64,000 nucleotides of DNA from Tubiluchus corallicola (Eukaryota; Priapulida; Priapulimorpha; Priapulimorphida; Tubiluchidae), in assembly GCA_030141605.1 (NCBI GenBank), contig JAQGDQ010000088.1:310001-374000 (forward strand), in the 5' to 3' direction. The notes below the pieces were generated by a model that was not told where the DNA came from, searched no databases, and saw only the letters and a list, made by a program, of their open reading frames with translations. The translations under genes were made by a program, and so were the position numbers. This document shows, in pieces, positions 61,600-64,000 of this stretch. Every line of letters starts with the position of its first letter. Position 1 is the first letter of the stretch.

Positions 61600-62660
61600 A
61601 ACACGGTTACTGATGGTCTCTCCTTAACAATTTGCGAAATTGCGGCAGATTTGATGCATCAATTGTTTCACTATTAACTGAATACCAAGGGCCCATAACA
61701 CGAGAAGAGAAGAAATGAGCTCTGATATTAGTGCGAGAGTACTGCACAAATAATTTAGAATTGTGTCCACGTAAATCACGTAGTGGTCTAGAAAAAAATT
61801 TATCACTATGCAAAACAGAACTACCACTAATGACTTTACAACAGTTAATAAGATCCATAGTATCACGGAGTTGTTCAAGAGAAGATACAGAGCAGGCTGA
61901 ATATCAGAGGCGAGCCTAATACATCTCCATTGAGTTTTTTCTAAAGATTTTTAACAGTAACATACTGTGGTGACCAAACAATGCATGCATATAACAGCAT
62001 TGACCTAACTACAGCTTTATAAAGAGGTATAATAACTTTTGCACTACGTGATGAAATGTAGCCTTTTTATCATTCCAACGCATCTATTGGCCTGAGAAAT
62101 AATATGCTCAATATGTGAATTCCACTTCAGGTTGTTTGAGATTAATACAAGTAAATCACGTACAACTGATTTGTCTTCAATAGCAACATCTCTCAGATAA
62201 TAAGGTATTGCAGAATTAGAACGAATACGAAGTGCGCTGCATTTACTACGGTTGTGGGTCATTGGCCAGTTGTCACACCACAGCTCAATTTCAGACAGGT
62301 TAGCTTGTAATATCTCTTGATCAAAGGAATCTCTAATTGGACGGAAAGATTTTATATCATCAACAAACAGTGGTATACGTGTGTCAGGGAATACACAATC
62401 AATAACATAATTGATAAAAGTAAGAAAACAATAAGGTCCTGACAAAGTCCCTTGACGAATGCCACTGGTTACATTTCTCCAGGAAGTGGATTTAAAACTA
62501 CTCTTTGCCTTTTATGTGTTAGAAAATAACGAAACCATTGGAGTAGTTTCCCTCCATATTCCATTTTTAACATGAGACAACGAAAAGGAACGAAATCAAA
62601 TACTTTTCTAAAATCAATATATAGAATATCAATTGATGGGAGAATGTGGTCATCAAAACC
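61600..62660 (-). mobile_element. 5'-truncated LINE reverse transcriptase remnant, - strand
   Basis: On the - strand, from 62660 downward: IDFRKVFDFVPFRCLMLKM (RT motif like 'DFSKAFDKVPH'), LLQWFRYFLTHKRQRV, then PLFVDDIKSF (the YADD box as FVDD), NLSEIELWCDNWPMTHNRSKC, and NNLKWNSHIEHIISQANRCVGMIKR. The C-terminal region continues to about 61610. Several stops and frame changes make it a dead CR1/jockey-like copy, different from the LINE at 54901. Confidence 0.75.
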
Positions 62661-63177
62661 AGTATCATTACCATTTACACTTGTTACAATTTAGGTTTTT
62701 AATTTCTTTAGATAAGGTACAATTATTTACTAATTACCTCACAAGCAGCAAGAAGACGTTTTCCTAACAGTCGAACGTTCTGCAAGTTCGAAATTACAGC
62801 CAAACGAGGCCCTACCGGCGCAGAAATGGACACAGACAGGATCATCTACAGTATTTTAGGAAATCTGGGCCCAGACGTGAAATGCTGAAGCCTGGAAAAG
62901 CAAGGTCGTTTGTGCGGGATTACAATCGAAAAATAATAATAACCGAAATAGGAAATGCAAAATAAAACTTCAAAGTTTGGTGTGAGTAAAGAACGACGTT
63001 AAAAGAGACTATAATAAAATCATAGTGCATATTATTTTATTAGCGCCGCCAGTAGAACACGTGTAATCTCTTGTCTGATTTTTTTTAAAAGTGCGGAGTG
63101 AAAATGGGAATGAGAATTATGGTGGACCGGCCTGGAGGATGGAGACTGACTCTGAGAGCTTGCATGTAGGGTGCAGA
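62661..63177. other. Gene-free stretch
   Basis: No supported gene. A moderately GC-richer patch at about 62750-62900 looks like decayed coding or transposon sequence but has no recognisable motif. Confidence 0.45.
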
Positions 63178-63970
63178 GTACGCCACTAGCCAAAGTAGAA
63201 CACTTCCTCCAAAACACATGTGCTGAATTTGCGGAGAAACAGTGTCGTACATGAGCAGCCCAAGTAGGGCACTGGCGATTTCTGTCGAAAATGGAGAATT
63301 ATGACACAACAAAACAATAAAACCAAACTTGTTTTAGAAAAAAGTAACTTTATTATAATGACGGATAGTCCTTGCAAATGTACTTTTTACAATAATCATC
63401 ACCATTATTATTAGCTCCATTAATATCATCATAACATTAAACTAAATATCGAATGCTTTAAAGAGAGAAACTATGTAGGGCACGTAGGTCGCTGGCCCGT
63501 TTACTTAGTAGAAAACATTTATTGATAATTTTGTTGAAGAGATAGTAAAACAGATCACCTGTTTGTGAAGCGAAACAAAATAAAAAATGATTATACCTTA
63601 AGCAAATATTGCAATCGCCTAAAAAGCGGGCTTATTTCACTTCAAAAAGACAAATATCGAAGTCAAATTTAATATTGGCCGTTTTATTAACTGAGAATAT
63701 GATTCTTTTATTTTATCAGATGTATAATAAATTAATTTTAGTCAAAGTTTATTGGCATATTCAATTATCATCATTATTATTATTAAATAAACAAGGACGC
63801 TGCCAGCACGGTTAACGACTTAATTCGAGACCTGTCTTTAGCGTCCTACTTGGCAACCGATGTACGAAGCTTCCTAGTTGGGCTAGCGGCTAGCCGCTAG
63901 CTCATGTAAGGACGCGTCCTACTTGGGGTAGCTCATGTACGCCAATTGTCCTACTTCGACTAGTGTCCTA
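63178..63970. mobile_element. Inverted/tandem repeat cluster (CCTACTTGGG...ATGTACG units)
   Basis: A unit of about 25 bases, roughly GTCCTACTTGGGNTAGCNCATGTACG, is found in + orientation at 63842-63866, 63872-63909 (expanded), 63915-63942 and 63948-63970, and in inverted orientation at 63178-63202 and 63246-63270. The two groups could be terminal inverted repeats of a DNA element of about 0.8 kb or more that may continue past the window. The segment 63882-63901 is a perfect 20-base palindrome built from GCTAGC units. Confidence 0.45.
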
Positions 63971-64000
63971 TTCCGCTCCCAACAGGAGAGTTTGTCAGAG

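Noticed and set aside
1-64000. CRISPR arrays, operons, bacterial-type ribosome binding sites
   Set aside because: The window is animal nuclear DNA with spliced genes. No array of regularly spaced direct repeats is present.

Overview
The window is nuclear DNA from a multicellular animal. It is AT-rich, its genes have GT-AG introns with ordinary animal splice signals, and it carries many non-LTR, LTR and DNA-transposon remnants. The five recognisable genes (LRP2BP-like, a tetraspanin, an S28 serine peptidase, HEATR3, alanine aminotransferase) are all found in Metazoa. Intron sizes, gene spacing and repeat content suit an invertebrate. I cannot fix the phylum from sequence alone.

Layout. 1-731: the 3' end of an LTR retrotransposon (pol tail, polypurine tract, 3' LTR). 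3039-4061 (+): an intronless LRP2-binding-protein-like gene with Sel1 repeats. 4062-13884: about 10 kb with no gene I can support, but with palindromes, microsatellites and a 400-base polypyrimidine tract. 13968-16610 (+): a tetraspanin whose second exon adds a tail of about 426 residues. 17766-23296 (-): a two-exon secreted or lysosomal S28 serine carboxypeptidase whose intron holds LINE remnants and a long (AT)n. 25262-36620 (+): HEATR3/Syo1, 15 coding exons, with a hAT-like element in intron 10. 39231-53028 (-): alanine aminotransferase, 13 coding exons, with several mobile elements in its introns. 54101-54700: a three-copy tandem repeat of about 200 bases. 54901-58926: a nearly intact LINE flanked by an 11-base target-site duplication. 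59800-64000: transposon remnants and an unusual inverted or tandem repeat cluster at the right edge.

The genes are not an operon and have unrelated roles: an endocytic-receptor partner, a membrane organiser, a peptidase, a 5S-RNP import chaperone, and amino-acid metabolism. The S28 and HEATR3 genes are divergent across about 2 kb. The tetraspanin/S28 pair and the HEATR3/aminotransferase pair are convergent. In all four multi-exon genes the exon phases add up to intact reading frames, which supports the exon models strongly.

I found no convincing undescribed multi-gene system. The most distinctive items are: the tetraspanin in which the splice donor itself contains the stop codon of the short form; the LINE inserted in a perfect palindrome; the transposon ending 10 bases from an aminotransferase splice donor; and the inverted/tandem repeat cluster at the right edge.
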